Assembly: GCF_050003625.1 (NCBI RefSeq)
Contig: NC_134397.1
Span: forward strand, 149,295,526-149,359,525
Direction: 5' to 3'
Source of the DNA: Haematobia irritans
Lineage: Eukaryota > Arthropoda > Insecta > Diptera > Muscidae
DNA length: 64,000 nt
Part shown: piece after piece, positions 23,220-38,500 of the stretch
Layout: each line of letters opens with the position of its first letter
How positions within the stretch are numbered: position 1 is the first letter of the stretch
Notes under the pieces: model-generated
What the model was told of the DNA's origin: nothing
Seen by the model: only the letters and a program-made list of their open reading frames with translations
The model's database searches: none
Program-made: the position numbers and the translations under genes

Positions 23220-26200
23220 CCTTTTCGCTCTAGGACGCATATTTAAGGAGATATGGGCAAAAGAAGTTTTTCATATAAAAATTTCAATTTTTTAGGTTTT
23301 GGGTGGATTTTTCAATTTTTTGGGGTGGTCACGAATTAAAGTCCTTTTCGCTCTAGGACGCATATTTAAGGAGATATGGGCAAAAGAAGTTTTTCATATA
23401 AAAAATTCAATTTTTTTAGGTTTTGGGTGAGTTTTTCAATTTTTTGGGGGTGGTCACGAATTAAAGTCCTTTTCGCTCTAGAACGCTTAGCTTAGGAGAT
23501 ATGGGCAAAAGAAGTTTTTCATATAAAAATTTCATTTTTTTTAGGTTTTGGGTGAATTTTTCAATTTTTTGGGGGTGGTCACGAATTAAAGTCCTTTTCG
23601 CTCTAGGACGCATATTTAAGGAGATATGGGCAAAAGAAGTTTTTCATATACAAATTTCAATTTTTTTAGGTTTTGGGTGGATTTTTCAATTTTTTTGGGG
23701 TGGTCACGAATTAAAGTCCTTTTCGCTCTAGGACGCATATTTAAGGAGATATGGGCAAAAGAAGGTTTTCATATAAAAATTTCATTTTTTTTTAGGTTTT
23801 GGGTGGATTTTTCAATTTTTTGGGGGTGGTCACGAATTAAAGTCCTTTTCGCTCTAGGACGCATATTTAAGGAGATATGGGCAAAAGAAGTTTTTCATAT
23901 AAAAATTTCAATTTTTTGGGGGTGGTCACGAATTAAAGTCCTTTTCGCTCTAGGACGCTTAGTTTAGGAGATATGGGCAAAAGAAGTTTTTCATATAAAA
24001 ATTTCAATTTTTTTTAGGTTTTGGGTGAATTTTTCAATTTTTTGGGGGTGGTCACGAATTAAAGTCCTTTTCGCTCTAGGACGCATATTTAAGGAGATAT
24101 GGGCAAAAGAAGTTTTTCATATAAAAATTTCAATTTTTTTAGGTTTTGGGTGGATTTTTCAATTTTTTGGGGGTGGTCACGAATTAAAGTCCTTTTCGCT
24201 CTAGGACGCATATTTAAGGAGATATGGGCAAAAGAAGTTTTTCATATAAAAATTTCAATTTTTTTAGGTTTTGGGTGGATTTTTCAATTTTTTGGGGGTG
24301 GTCACGAATTAAAGTCCTTTTCGCTCTAGGAACCATATTTAAGGAGATATGGGCAAAAGAAGTTTTTCATATAAAAATTTCAATTTTTTTAGGTTTTGGG
24401 TGAATTTTTCAATTTTTTGGAGGTGGTCACGAATTAAAGTCCTTTTCGCTCTAGGGCGCATATTTAAGGAGATATGGGCAAAAGAAGTATTTCATACAAA
24501 AATTTCAATTTTTTTAGGTTTTGGGTGGATTTTTCAATTTTTTGGGGGTGGTCACGAATTAAAGTCCTTTTCGCTCTAGGACGCATATTTAAGGAGATAT
24601 GGGCAAAAGAAGTTTTTCATATAAAAATTTCAATTTTTTTAGGTTTTGGGTGGATTTTTCAACTTTTTGGGGGTGGTCACGAATTAAAGTCCTTTTCGCT
24701 CTAGGACGCATATTTAAGGAGATATGGGCAAAAGAAGTATTTCATACAAAAATTTCAATTTTTTTAGGTTTTGGGTGGATTTTTCAATTTTTTGGGGTGG
24801 TCACGAATTAAAGTCTTTTTCGCATATTTAAGGAGATATGGGCAAAAGAAGTTTTTCATATAAAAATTTCAATTATTTTAGGTTTTGGGTGAATTTTTCA
24901 ATTTTTTGGGGGTGGTCACGAATTAAAGTCCTTTTCGCTCTAGGACGCTTAGTTTAGGAGATATGGGCAAAAGAAGTTTTTCATATAAAAATTTCATTTT
25001 TTTTAGGTTTTGGTTGAATTTTTCAATTTTTTGGGGGTGGTCACGAATTAAAGTCCTTTTCGCTCTAGGACGCATATTTAAGGAGATATGGGCAAAAGAA
25101 GTTTTTCATACAAAAATTTCAATTTTTTTAGGTTTTGGGTGGATTTTTCAATTTTTTGGGGGTGGTCACGAATTAAAGTCCTTTTCGCTCTAGGACGTTT
25201 AGTTTAGGAAATATGGGCAAAAGAAGTTTTTCGTATAAAAATTTCAAGTTTTTTAGGTTTTGGGTGGATTTTTCAATTTTTTGGGGGTGGTCACGAATTA
25301 AAGTCCTTTTCGCTCTAGGACGCATATTTAAGGAGATATGGGCAAAAGAAGTTTTTCATATAAAAATTTCAATTTTTTTAGGTTTTGGGTGAATTTTTCA
25401 ATTTTTTGGAGGTGGTCACGAATTAAAGTCCTTTTCGCTCTAGGACGCATATTTAAGGAGATATGGGCAAAAGAAGTATTTCATACAAAAATTTCAATTT
25501 TTTTAGGTTTTGGGTGGATTTTTCAATTTTTTGGGGTGGTCACGAATTAAATTCCTTTTCGCTCTAGGACGTATATTTAAGGAGATATGGGCAAAAGAAG
25601 TTTTTCATATAAAAATTTCAATTATTTTAGGTTTTGGGTGAATTTTGCAATTTTTTGGGGGTGGTCACGAATTAAAGTCCTTTTCGCTCTAGGACGCTTA
25701 GTTTAGGAGATATGGGCAAAAGAAGTTTTTCATATAAAAATTTCATTTTTTTAGGTTTTGGGTGAATTTTTCGATTTTTTGGGGGTGGGCACGAATTAAA
25801 GTCCTTTTCGCTCTAGGACGCATATTTAAGGAGATATGGGCAAAAGAAGTTTTTCATATAAAAATTTCAATTTTTTAGGTTTTGGGTGGATTTTTCAATT
25901 TTTTGGGGTGGTCACGAATTAAAGTCCTTTTCGCTCTAGGACGCATATTTAAGGAGATATGGGCAAAAGAAGTTTTTCATATAAAAATTTCATTTTTTTA
26001 GGTTTTGGGTGAATTTTTCGATTTTTTGGGGGTGGTCACGAATTAAAGTCCTTTTCGCTCTAGGACGCTTAGTTTAGGAGATATGGGCAAAAGAAGTTTT
26101 TCATATAAAAATTTCATTTTTTTAGGTTTTGGGTGAATTTTTCGATTTTTTGGGGGTGGGCACGAATTAAAGTCCTTTTCGCTCTAGGACGCATATTTAA

Positions 26201-28260
26201 GGAGATATGGGCAAAAGAAGTTTTTCATATAAAAATTTCAATTTTTTTAGGTTTTGGGTGAATTTTTCAATTTTTTGGAGGTGGTCACGAATTAAAGTCC
26301 TTTTCGCTCTAGGACGCATATTTAAGGAGATATGGGCAAAAGAAGTATTTCATACAAAAATTTCAATTTTTTTAGGTTTTGGGTGGATTTTTCAATTTTT
26401 TGGGGTGGTCACGAATTAAATTCCTTTTCGCTCTAGGACGTATATTTAAGGAGATATGGGCAAAAGAAGTTTTTCATATAAAAATTTCAATTATTTTAGG
26501 TTTTGGGTGAATTTTGCAATTTTTTGGGGGTGGTCACGAATTAAAGTCCTTTTCGCTCTAGGACGCTTAGTTTAGGAGATATGGGCAAAAGAAGTTTTTC
26601 ATATAAAAATTTCATTTTTTTAGGTTTTGGGTGAATTTTTCGATTTTTTGGGGGTGGGCACGAATTAAAGTCCTTTTCGCTCTAGGACGCATATTTAAGG
26701 AGATATGGGCAAAAGAAGTTTTTCATATAAAAATTTCAATTTTTTAGGTTTTGGGTGGATTTTTCAATTTTTTGGGGTGGTCACGAATTAAAGTCCTTTT
26801 CGCTCTAGGACGCATATTTAAGGAGATATGGGCAAAAGAAGTTTTTCATATACAAATTTCAATTTTTTTAGGTTTTGGGTGGATTTTTCAATTTTTTTGG
26901 GGTGGTCACGAATTAAAGTCCTTTTCGCTCTAGGACGCATATTTAAGGAGATATGGGCAAAAGAAGGTTTTCATATAAAAATTTCATTTTTTTTTAGGTT
27001 TTGGGTGGATTTTTCAATTTTTTGGGGGTGGTCACGAATTAAAGTCCTTTTCGCTCTAGGACGCATATTTAAGGAGATATGGGCAAAAGAAGTTTTTCAT
27101 ATAAAAATTTCAATTTTTTGGGGGTGGTCACGAATTAAAGTCCTTTTCGCTCTAGGACGCTTAGTTTAGGAGATATGGGCAAAAGAAGTTTTTCATATAA
27201 AAATTTCAATTTTTTTTAGGTTTTGGGTGAATTTTTCAATTTTTTGGGGGTGGTCACGAATTAAAGTCCTTTTCGCTCTAGGACGCATATTTAAGGAGAT
27301 ATGGGCAAAAGAAGTTTTTCATATAAAAATTTCAATTTTTTAGGTTTTGGGTGGATTTTTCAATTTTTTGGGGGTGGTCACGAATTAAAGTCCTTTTCGC
27401 TCTAGGACGCATATTTAAGGAGATATGGGCAAAAGAAGTTTTTCATATAAAAATTTCAATTTTTTTAGGTTTTGGGTGGATTTTTCAATTTTTTGGGGGT
27501 GGTCACGAATTAAAGTCCTTTTCGCTCTAGGAACCATATTTAAGGAGATATGGGCAAAAGAAGTTTTTCATATAAAAATTTCAATTTTTTTAGGTTTTGG
27601 GTGAATTTTTCAATTTTTTGGAGGTGGTCACGAATTAAAGTCCTTTTCGCTCTAGGGCGCATATTTAAGGAGATATGGGCAAAAGAAGTATTTCATACAA
27701 AAATTTCAATTTTTTTAGGTTTTGGGTGGATTTTTCAATTTTTTGGGGTGGTCACGAATTAAATTCCTTTTCGCTCTAGGACGCATATTTAAGGAGATAT
27801 GGGCAAAAGAAGTTTTTCATACAAAAATTTCAATTTTTTTAGGTTTTGGGTGGATTTTTCAATTTTTTGGGGTGGTCACGAATTAAAGTCTTTTTCGCAT
27901 ATTTAAGGAGATATGGGTGAAAGAAGTTTTTCATATAAAAATTTCAATTATTTTAGGTTTTGGGTGAATTTTTCAATTTTTTGGGGGTGGTCACGAATTA
28001 AAGTCCTTTTCGCTCTAGGACGCTTAGTTTAGGAGATATGGGCAAAAGAAGTTTTTCATATAAAAATTTCATTTTTTTTAGGTTTTGGTTGAATTTTTCA
28101 ATTTTTTGGGGGTGGTCACGAATTAAAGTCCTTTTCGCTCTAGGACGCATATTTAAGGAGATATGGGCAAAAGAAGTTTTTCATACAAAAATTTCAATTT
28201 TTTTAGGTTTTGGGTGAATTTTTCAATTTTTTTGTGGTGGTCACGAATTAAAGTCCTTTT
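23220..28260. repeat. 3.2-kb block duplication with internal 869-bp duplication
   Basis: Variant order at about 23.2-25.05 kb recurs at about 26.4-28.25 kb with offset 3201-3202 (23626/26828, 24349/27550). Both carry the rare AACCATATTT head (24332 and 27532) and GGTTTTGGTTGAA (25012 and 28081). Inside, a seven-monomer run is duplicated at 869 bp (25338/26207). A further copy of the 27.3-28.2 kb part lies at 36.25-37.25 kb (27550/36533). Confidence 0.7.
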
Positions 28261-29532
28261 CGCTCTAGGACGCATATTTAAGGAGATATGGGCAAAAGAA
28301 GTTTTTCATATAAAAATTTCAATTTTTTTAGGTTTTGGGTGGATTTTTCAATTTTTTAGGGTGGTCACGAATTAAAGTCCTTTTCGCTCTAGGACGCATA
28401 TTTAAGGAGATATGGGCAAAAGAAGTTTTTCATATAAAAATTTCAATTTTTTTAGGTTTTGGGTGGATTTTTCAATTTTTTTGGGGTGGTCACGAATTAA
28501 AGTCCTTTTCGCTCTAGGACGCTTAGTTTAGGAGATATGGGCAAAAGAAGTTTTTCATATAAAAATGTCAATTTTTTTAGGTTTTGGGTGGATTTTTCAA
28601 TTTTTTGGGGGTGGTCACGAATTAAAGTCCTTTTCGCTCTAGAACGCATATTTAAGGAGATATGGGCAAAAGAAGTTTTTCATATAAAAATTTCAATTTT
28701 TTAGGTTTTGGGTGAATTTTTCAATTTTTTTGTGGTGGTCACGAATTAAAGTCCTTTTCGCTCTAGGACGCATATTTAAGGAGATATGGGCAAAAGAAGT
28801 TTTTCATATAAAAATTTCAATTTTTTTAGGTTTTGGGTGGATTTTTCAATTTTTTAGGGTGGTCACGAATTAAAGTCCTTTTCGCTCTAGGACGCATATT
28901 TAAGGAGATATGGGCAAAAGAAGTTTTACATATAAAAATTTCAATTTTTTTAGGTTTTGGGTGGATTTTTCAATTTTTTGGGGGTGGTCACGAATTAAAG
29001 TCCTTTTCGCTCTAGGACGCTTAGTTTAGGAGATATGGGCAAAAGAAGTTTTTCATATAAAAATGTCAATTTTTTTAGGTTTTGGGTGGATTTTTCAATT
29101 TTTTGGGGGTGGTCACGAATTAAAGTCCTTTTCGCTCTAGAACGCATATTTAAGGAGATATGGGCAAAAGAAGTTTTTCATATAAAAATTTCAATTTTTT
29201 AGGTTTTGGGTGGATTTTTCAATTTTTTGTGGGTGGTCACGAATTAAAGTCCTTTTCGCTCTAGGACGCATATTTAAGGAGATATGGGCAAAAGAAGTTT
29301 TTCATATAAAAATTTCAATTTTTTTAGGTTTTGGGTGAATTTTTCAATTTTTTGGGGGTGGTCACGAATTAAAGTCCTTTTCGCTCTAGGACGCATATTT
29401 AAGGAGATATGGGCAAAAGAAGTTTTTCATATAAAAATTTCATTTTTTTAGGTTTTGGGTGAATTTTTCGATTTTTTGGGGGTGGTCACGAATTAAAGTC
29501 CTTTTCGCTCTAGGACGCATATTTAAGGAGAT

Positions 29533-32500
29533 ATGGGCAAAAGAAGTTTTTCATATACAAATTTCAATTTTTTTAGGTTTTGGGTGGATTTTTCAATTTT
29601 TTTGGGGTGGTCACGAATTAAAGTCCTTTTCGCTCTAGGACGCATATTTAAGGAGATATGGGCAAAAGAAGGTTTTCATATAAAAATTTCATTTTTTTTT
29701 AGGTTTTGGGTGGATTTTTCAATTTTTTGGGGGTGGTCACGAATTAAAGTCCTTTTCGCTCTAGGACGCATATTTAAGGAGATATGGGCAAAAGAAGTTT
29801 TTCATATAAAAATTTCAATTTTTTGGGGGTGGTGACGAATTAAAGTCCTTTTCGCTCTAGGACGCTTAGTTTAGGAGATATGGGCAAAAAAGTTTTTCAT
29901 ATAAAAATTTCAATTTTTTTAGGTTTTGGGTGAATTTTTCAATTTTTTGGGGGTGGTCACGAATTAAAGTCCTTTTCGCTCTAGGACGCATATTTAAGGA
30001 GATATGGGCAAAAGAAGTTTTTCATATAAAAATTTCAATTTTTTTAGGTTTTGGGTGGATTTTTCAATTTTTTGGGGGTGGTCACGAATTAAAGTCCTTT
30101 TCGCTCTAGGACGCATATTTAAGGAGATATGGGCAAAAGAAGTTTTTCATATAAAAATTTCAATTTTTTTAGGTTTTGGGTGGATTTTTCAATTTTTTGG
30201 GGGTGGTCACGAATTAAAGTCCTTTTCGCTCTAGGACGCATATTTAAGGAGATATGGGCAAAAGAAGATTTTCATATACAAATTTCAATTTTTTTAGGTT
30301 TTGGGTGGATTTTTTAACTTTTTGTGGGTGGTCACGAATTAAAGTCCTTTTCGCTCTAGGACGCATATTTAAGGAGATATGGGCAAAAGAAGTTTTTCAT
30401 ATAAAAATTTCAATTTTTTTACGTTTTTGGTGGATTTTTCAATTTTTTGGGGGTGGTCACGAATTAAAGTCCTTTTCGCTCTAGGACGCATATTTAATGA
30501 GATATGGGCAAAAGAAGTTTTTCATATAAAAATTTCAATTTTTTTAGGTTTTGGGTGGATTTTTCAATTTGTTGGGGGTGGTCACGAATTAAAGTCCTTT
30601 TCGCTCTAGGACGTTTAGTTTAGGAAATATGGGCAAAAGAAGTTTTTCGTATAAAAATTTCAATTTTTTTAGGTTTTGGGTGGATTTTTCAATTTTTTGG
30701 GGGTGGTCACGAATTAAAGTCCTTTTCGCTCTAGGACGCATATTTAAGGAGATATGGGCAAAAGAAGATTTTCATATACAAATTTCAATTTTTTTAGGTT
30801 TTGGGTGGATTTTTCAACTTTTTGTGGGTGGTCACGAATTAAAGTCCTTTTCGCTCTAGGTCGCATATTTAAGGAGATATGGGCAAAAGAAGTTTTTCAT
30901 ATAAAAATTTCAATTTTTTTACGTTTTTGGTGGATTTTTCAATTTTTTGGGGGTGGTCACGAATTAAAGTCCTTTTCGCTCTAGGACGCATATTTAATGA
31001 GATATGGGCAAAAGAAGTTTTTCATATAAAAATTTCAATTTTTTTAGGTTTTGGGTGGATTTTTCAATTTTTTGGGGGTGGTCACGAATTAAAGTCCTTT
31101 TCGCTCTAGGACGTTTAGTTTAGGAAATATGGGCAAAAGAAGTTTTTCGTATAAAAATTTCAATTTTTTTAGGTTTTGGGTGGATTTTTCAATTTTTTGG
31201 GGGTGGTCACGAATTAAAGTCCTTTTCGCTCTAGGACGCATATTTAAGGAGATATGGGCAAAAGAAGTTTTTCATATAAAAATTTCAATTTTTTTAGGTT
31301 TTGGGTGAATTTTTCAATTTTTTGGAGGTGGTCACGAATTAAAGTCCTTTTCGCTCTAGGACGCATATTTAAGGAGATATGGGCAAAAGAAGTATTTCAT
31401 ACAAAAATTTCAATTTTTTTAGGTTTTGGGTGGATTTTTCAATTTTTTGGGGTGGTCACGAATTAAATTCCTTTTCGCTCTAGGACGTATATTTAAGGAG
31501 ATATGGGCAAAAGAAGTTTTTCATATAAAAATTTCAATTATTTTAGGTTTTGGGTGAATTTTGCAATTTGTTGGGGGTGGTCACGAATTAAAGTCCTTTT
31601 CGCTCTAGGACGCTTAGTTTAGGAGATATGGGCAAAAGAAGTTTTTCATATAAAAATTTCATTTTTTTAGGTTTTGGGTGAATTTTTCGATTTTTTGGGG
31701 GTGGTCACGAATTAAAGTCCTTTTCGCTCTAGGACGCATATTTAAGGAGATATGGGCAAAAGAAGTTTTTCATATAAAAATTTCAATTTTTTAGGTTTTG
31801 GGTGGATTTTTCAATTTTTTGGGGTGGTCACGAATTAAAGTCCTTTTCGCTCTAGGACGCATATTTAAGGAGATATGGGCAAAAGAAGTTTTTCATATAA
31901 AAAATTCAATTTTTTTAGGTTTTGGGTGAGTTTTTCAATTTTTTGGGGGTGGTCACGAATTAAAGTCCTTTTCGCTCTAGAACGCTTAGCTTAGGAGATA
32001 TGGGCAAAAGAAGTTTTTCATATAAAGATTTCATTTTTTTAGGTTTTGGGTGAATTTTTCAATTTTTTGGGGGTGGTCACGAATTAAAGTCCTTTTCGCT
32101 CTAGGACGCATATTTAAGGAGATATGGGCAAAAGAAGTTTTTCATATACAAATTTCAATTTTTTTAGGTTTTGGGTGGATTTTTCAATTTTTTTGGGGTG
32201 GTCACGAATTAAAGTCCTTTTCGCTCTAGGACGCATATTTAAGGAGATATGGGCAAAAGAAGGTTTTCATATAAAAATTTCATTTTTTTTTAGGTTTTGG
32301 GTGGATTTTTCAATTTTTTGGGGGTGGTCACGAATTAAAGTCCTTTTCGCTCTAGGACGCATATTTAAGGAGATATGGGCAAAAGAAGTTTTTCATATAA
32401 AAATTTCAATTTTTTGGGGGTGGTCACGAATTAAAGTCCTTTTCGCTCTAGGACGCTTAGTTTAGGAGATATGGGCAAAAGAAGTTTTTCATATAAAAAT

Positions 32501-35500
32501 TTCAATTTTTTTTAGGTTTTGGGTGAATTTTTCAATTTTTTGGGGGTGGTCACGAATTAAAGTCCTTTTCGCTCTAGGACGCATATTTAAGGAGATATGG
32601 GCAAAAGAAGTTTTTCATATAAAAATTTCAATTTTTTTAGGTTTTGGGTGGATTTTTCAATTTTTTGGGGGTGGTCACGAATTAAAGTCCTTTTCGCTCT
32701 AGGACGCATATTTAAGGAGATATGGGCAAAAGAAGTTTTTCATATAAAAATTTAAATTTTTTTAGGTTTTGGGTGAATTTTTCAATTTTTTGGGGGTGGT
32801 CACGAATTAAAGTCCTTTTCGCTCTAGGACGCTTAGTTTAGGAGATATGGGCAAAAGAAGTTTTTCATATAAAAATGTCAATTTTTTTAGGTTTTGGGTG
32901 GATTTTTCAATTTTTTGGGGGTGGTCACGAATTAAAGTCCTTTTCGCTCTAGAACGCATATTTAAGGAGATATGGGCAAAAGAAGTTTTTCATATAAAAA
33001 TTTCAATTTTTTAGGTTTTGGGTGGATTTTTCAATTTTTTGTGGGTGGTCACGAATTAAAGTCCTTTTCGCTCTAGGACGCATATTTAAGGAGATATGGG
33101 CAAAAGAAGTTTTTCATATAAAAATTTCAATTTTTTTAGGTTTTGGGTGAATTTTTCAATTTTTTGGGGGTGGTCACGAATTAAAGTCCTTTTCGCTCTA
33201 GGACGCATATTTAAGGAGATATGGGCAAAAGAAGTTTTTCATATAAAAATTTCATTTTTTTAGGTTTTGGGTGAATTTTTCGATTTTTTGGGGGTGGTCA
33301 CGAATTAAAGTCCTTTTCGCTCTAGGACGCATATTTAAGGAGATATGGGCAAAAGAAGTTTTTCATATACAAATTTCAATTTTTTTAGGTTTTGGGTGGA
33401 TTTTTCAATTTTTTTGGGGTGGTCACGAATTAAAGTCCTTTTCGCTCTAGGACGCATATTTAAGGAGATATGGGCAAAAGAAGGTTTTCATATAAAAATT
33501 TCATTTTTTTTTAGGTTTTGGGTGGATTTTTCAATTTTTTGGGGGTGGTCACGAATTAAAGTCCTTTTCGCTCTAGGACGCATATTTAAGGAGATATGGG
33601 CAAAAGAAGTTTTTCATATAAAAATTTCAATTTTTTGGGGGTGGTGACGAATTAAAGTCCTTTTCGCTCTAGGACGCTTAGTTTAGGAGATATGGGCAAA
33701 AAAGTTTTTCATATAAAAATTTCAATTTTTTTTAGGTTTTGGGTGAATTTTTCAATTTTTTGGGGGTGGTCACGAATTAAAGTCCTTTTCGCTCTAGGAC
33801 GCATATTTAAGGAGATATGGGCAAAAGAAGTTTTTCATATAAAAATTTCAATTTTTTTAGGTTTTGGGTGGATTTTTCAATTTTTTGGGGGTGGTCACGA
33901 ATTAAAGTCCTTTTCGCTCTAGGACGCATATTTAAGGAGATATGGGCAAAAGAAGTTTTTCATATAAAAATTTCAATTTTTTTAGGTTTTGGGTGGATTT
34001 TTCAATTTTTTGGGGGTGGTCACGAATTAAAGTCCTTTTCGCTCTAGGACGCATATTTAAGGAGATATGGGCAAAAGAAGATTTTCATATACAAATTTTA
34101 ATTTTTTTAGGTTTTGGGTGGATTTTTTAACTTTTTGTGGGTGGTCACGAATTAAAGTCCTTTTCGCTCTAGGACGCATATTTAAGGAGATATGGGCAAA
34201 AGAAGTTTTTCATATAAAAATTTCAATTTTTTTACGTTTTTGGTGGATTTTTCAATTTTTTGGGGGTGGTCACGAATTAAAGTCCTTTTCGCTCTAGGAC
34301 GCATATTTAATGAGATATGGGCAAAAGAAGTTTTTCATATAAAAATTTCAATTTTTTTAGGTTTTGGGTGGATTTTTCAATTTGTTGGGGGTGGTCACGA
34401 ATTAAAGTCCTTTTCGCTCTAGGACGTTTAGTTTAGGAAATATGGGCAAAAGAAGTTTTTCGTATAAAAATTTCAATTTTTTTAGGTTTTGGGTGGATTT
34501 TTCAATTTTTTGGGGGTGGTCACGAATTAAAGTCCTTTTCGCTCTAGGACGCATATTTAAGGAGATATGGGCAAAAGAAGATTTTCATATACAAATTTCA
34601 ATTTTTTTAGGTTTTGGGTGGATTTTTCAACTTTTTGTGGGTGGTCACGAATTAAAGTCCTTTTCGCTCTAGGACGCATATTTAAGGAGATATGGGCAAA
34701 AGAAGTTTTTCATATAAAAATTTCAATTTTTTTACGTTTTTGGTGGATTTTTCAATTTTTTGGGGGTGGTCACGAATTAAAGTCCTTTTCGCTCTAGGAC
34801 GCATATTTAATGAGATATGGGCAAAAGAAGTTTTTCATATAAAAATTTCAATTTTTTTAGGTTTTGGGTGGATTTTTCAATTTTTTGGGGGTGGTCACGA
34901 ATTAAAGTCCTTTTCGCTCTAGGACGTTTAGTTTAGGAAATATGGGCAAAAGAAGTTTTTCGTATAAAAATTTCAATTTTTTTAGGTTTTGGGTGGATTT
35001 TTCAATTTTTTGGGGGTGGTCACGAATTAAAGACCTTTTCGCTCTAGGACGCATATTTAAGGAGATATGGGCAAAAGAAGTTTTTCATATAAAAATTTCA
35101 ATTTTTTTAGGTTTTGGGTGAATTTTTCAATTTTTTGGAGGTGGTCACGAATTAAAGTCCTTTTCGCTCTAGGACGCATATTTAAGGAGATATGGGCAAA
35201 AGAAGTATTTCATACAAAAATTTCAATTTTTTTAGGTTTTGGGTGGATTTTTCAATTTTTTGGGGTGGTCACGAATTAAATTCCTTTTCGCTCTAGGACG
35301 TATATTTAAGGAGATATGGGCAAAAGAAGTTTTTCATATAAAAATTTCAATTATTTTAGGTTTTGGGTGAATTTTGCAATTTTTTGGGGGTGGTCACGAA
35401 TTAAAGTCCTTTTCGCTCTAGGACGCTTAGTTTAGGAGATATGGGCAAAAGAAGTTTTTCATATAAAAATTTCATTTTTTTAGGTTTTGGGTGAATTTTT

Positions 35501-38500
35501 CGATTTTTTGGGGGTGGTCACGAATTAAAGTCCTTTTCGCTCTAGGACGCATATTTAAGGAGATATGGGCAAAAGAAGTTTTTCATATAAAAATTTCAAT
35601 TTTTTAGGTTTTGGGTGGATTTTTCAATTTTTTGGGGTGGTCACGAATTAAAGTCCTTTTCGCTCTAGGACGCATATTTAAGGAGATATGGGCAAAAGAA
35701 GTTTTTCATATAAAAAATTCAATTTTTTTAGGTTTTGGGTGAGTTTTTCAATTTTTTGGGGGTGGTCACGAATTAAAGTCCTTTTCGCTCTAGAACGCTT
35801 AGCTTAGGAGATATGGGCAAAAGAAGTTTTTCATATAAAAATTTCATTTTTTTAGGTTTTGGGTGAATTTTTCAATTTTTTGGGGGTGGTCACGAATTAA
35901 AGTCCTTTTCGCTCTAGGACGCATATTTAAGGAGATATGGGCAAAAGAAGTTTTTCATATACAAATTTCAATTTTTTTAGGTTTTGGGTGGATTTTTCAA
36001 TTTTTTGGGGGTGGTCACGAATTAAAGTCCTTTTCGCTCTAGGACGCATATTTAAGGAGATATGGGCAAAAGAAGTTTTTCATATAAAAATTTCAATTTT
36101 TTGGGGGTGGTCACGAATTAAAGTCCTTTTCGCTCTAGGACGCTTAGTTTAGGAGATATGGGCAAAAGAAGTTTTTCATATAAAAATTTCAATTTTTTTT
36201 AGGTTTTGGGTGAATTTTTCAATTTTTTGGGGGTGGTCACGAATTAAAGTCCTTTTCGCTCTAGGACGCATATTTAAGGAGATATGGGCAAAAGAAGTTT
36301 TTCATATAAAAATTTCAATTTTTTAGGTTTTGGGTGGATTTTTCAATTTTTTGGGGGTGGTCACGAATTAAAGTCCTTTTCGCTCTAGGACGCATATTTA
36401 AGGAGATATGGGCAAAAGAAGTTTTTCATATAAAAATTTCAATTTTTTTAGGTTTTGGGTGGATTTTTCAATTTTTTGGGGGTGGTCACGAATTAAAGTC
36501 CTTTTCGCTCTAGGAACCATATTTAAGGAGATATGGGCAAAAGAAGTTTTTCATATAAAAATTTCAATTTTTTTAGGTTTTGGGTGAATTTTTCAATTTT
36601 TTGGAGGTGGTCACGAATTAAAGTCCTTTTCGCTCTAGGGCGCATATTTAAGGAGATATGGGCAAAAGAAGTATTTCATACAAAAATTTCAATTTTTTTA
36701 GGTTTTGGGTGGATTTTTCAATTTTTTGGGGTGGTCACGAATTAAATTCCTTTTCGCTCTAGGACGCATATTTAAGGAGATATGGGCAAAAGAAGTTTTT
36801 CATACAAAAATTTCAATTTTTTTAGGTTTTGGGTGTATTTTTCAATTTTTTGGGGTGGTCACGAATTAAAGTCTTTTTCGCATATTTAAGGAGATATGGG
36901 TGAAAGAAGTTTTTCATATAAAAATTTCAATTATTTTAGGTTTTGGGTGAATTTTTCAATTTTTTGGGGGTGGTCACGAATTAAAGTCCTTTTCGCTCTA
37001 GGACGCTTAGTTTAGGAGATATGGGCAAAAGAAGTTTTTCATATAAAAATTTCATTTTTTTTAGGTTTTGGTTGAATTTTTCAATTTTTTGGGGGTGGTC
37101 ACGAATTAAAGTCCTTTTCGCTCTAGGACGCATATTTAAGGAGATATGGGCAAAAGAAGTTTTTCATACAAAAATTTCAATTTTTTTAGGTTTTGGGTGA
37201 ATTTTTCAATTTTTTTGTGGTGGTCACGAATTAAAGTCCTTTTCGCTCTAGGACGCATATTTAAGGAGATATGGGCAAAAGAAGTTTTTCATATAAAAAT
37301 TTCAATTTTTTAGGTTTTGGGTGGATTTTTCAATTTTTTGTGGGTGGTCACGAATTAAAGTCCTTTTCGCTCTAGGACGCATATTTAAGGAGATATGGGC
37401 AAAAGAAGTTTTTCATATAAAAATTTCAATTTTTTTAGGTTTTGGGTGAATTTTTCAATTTTTTGGGGGTGGTCACGAATTAAAGTCCTTTTCGCTCTAG
37501 GACGCATATTTAAGGAGATATGGGCAAAAGAAGTTTTTCATATAAAAATTTCATTTTTTTAGGTTTTGGGTGAATTTTTCGATTTTTTTGGGGTGGTCAC
37601 GAATTAAAGTCCTTTTCGCTCTAGGACGCATATTTAAGGAGATATGGGCAAAAGAAGTTTTTCATATACAAATTTCAATTTTTTTAGGTTTTGGGTGGAT
37701 TTTTCAATTTTTTTGGGGTGGTCACGAATTAAAGTCCTTTTCGCTCTAGGACGCATATTTAAGGAGATATGGGCAAAAGAAGGTTTTCATATAAAAATTT
37801 CATTTTTTTTTAGGTTTTGGGTGGATTTTTCAATTTTTTGGGGGTGGTCACGAATTAAAGTCCTTTTCGCTCTAGGACGCATATTTAAGGAGATATGGGC
37901 AAAAGAAGTTTTTCATATAAAAATTTCAATTTTTTGGGGGTGGTGACGAATTAAAGTCCTTTTCGCTCTAGGACGCTTAGTTTAGGAGATATGGGCAAAA
38001 AAGTTTTTCATATAAAAATTTCAATTTTTTTTAGGTTTTGGGTGAATTTTTCAATTTTTTGGGGGTGGTCACGAATTAAAGTCCTTTTCGCTCTAGGACG
38101 CATATTTAAGGAGATATGGGCAAAAGAAGTTTTTCATATAAAAATTTCAATTTTTTTAGGTTTTGGGTGGATTTTTCAATTTTTTGGGGGTGGTCACGAA
38201 TTAAAGTCCTTTTCGCTCTAGGACGCATATTTAAGGAGATATGGGCAAAAGAAGTTTTTCATATAAAAATTTCAATTTTTTTAGGTTTTGGGTGGATTTT
38301 TCAATTTTTTGGGGGTGGTCACGAATTAAAGTCCTTTTCGCTCTAGGACGCATATTTAAGGAGATATGGGCAAAAGAAGATTTTCATATACAAATTTCAA
38401 TTTTTTTAGGTTTTGGGTGGATTTTTTAACTTTTTGTGGGTGGTCACGAATTAAAGTCCTTTTCGCTCTAGGACGCATATTTAAGGAGATATGGGCAAAA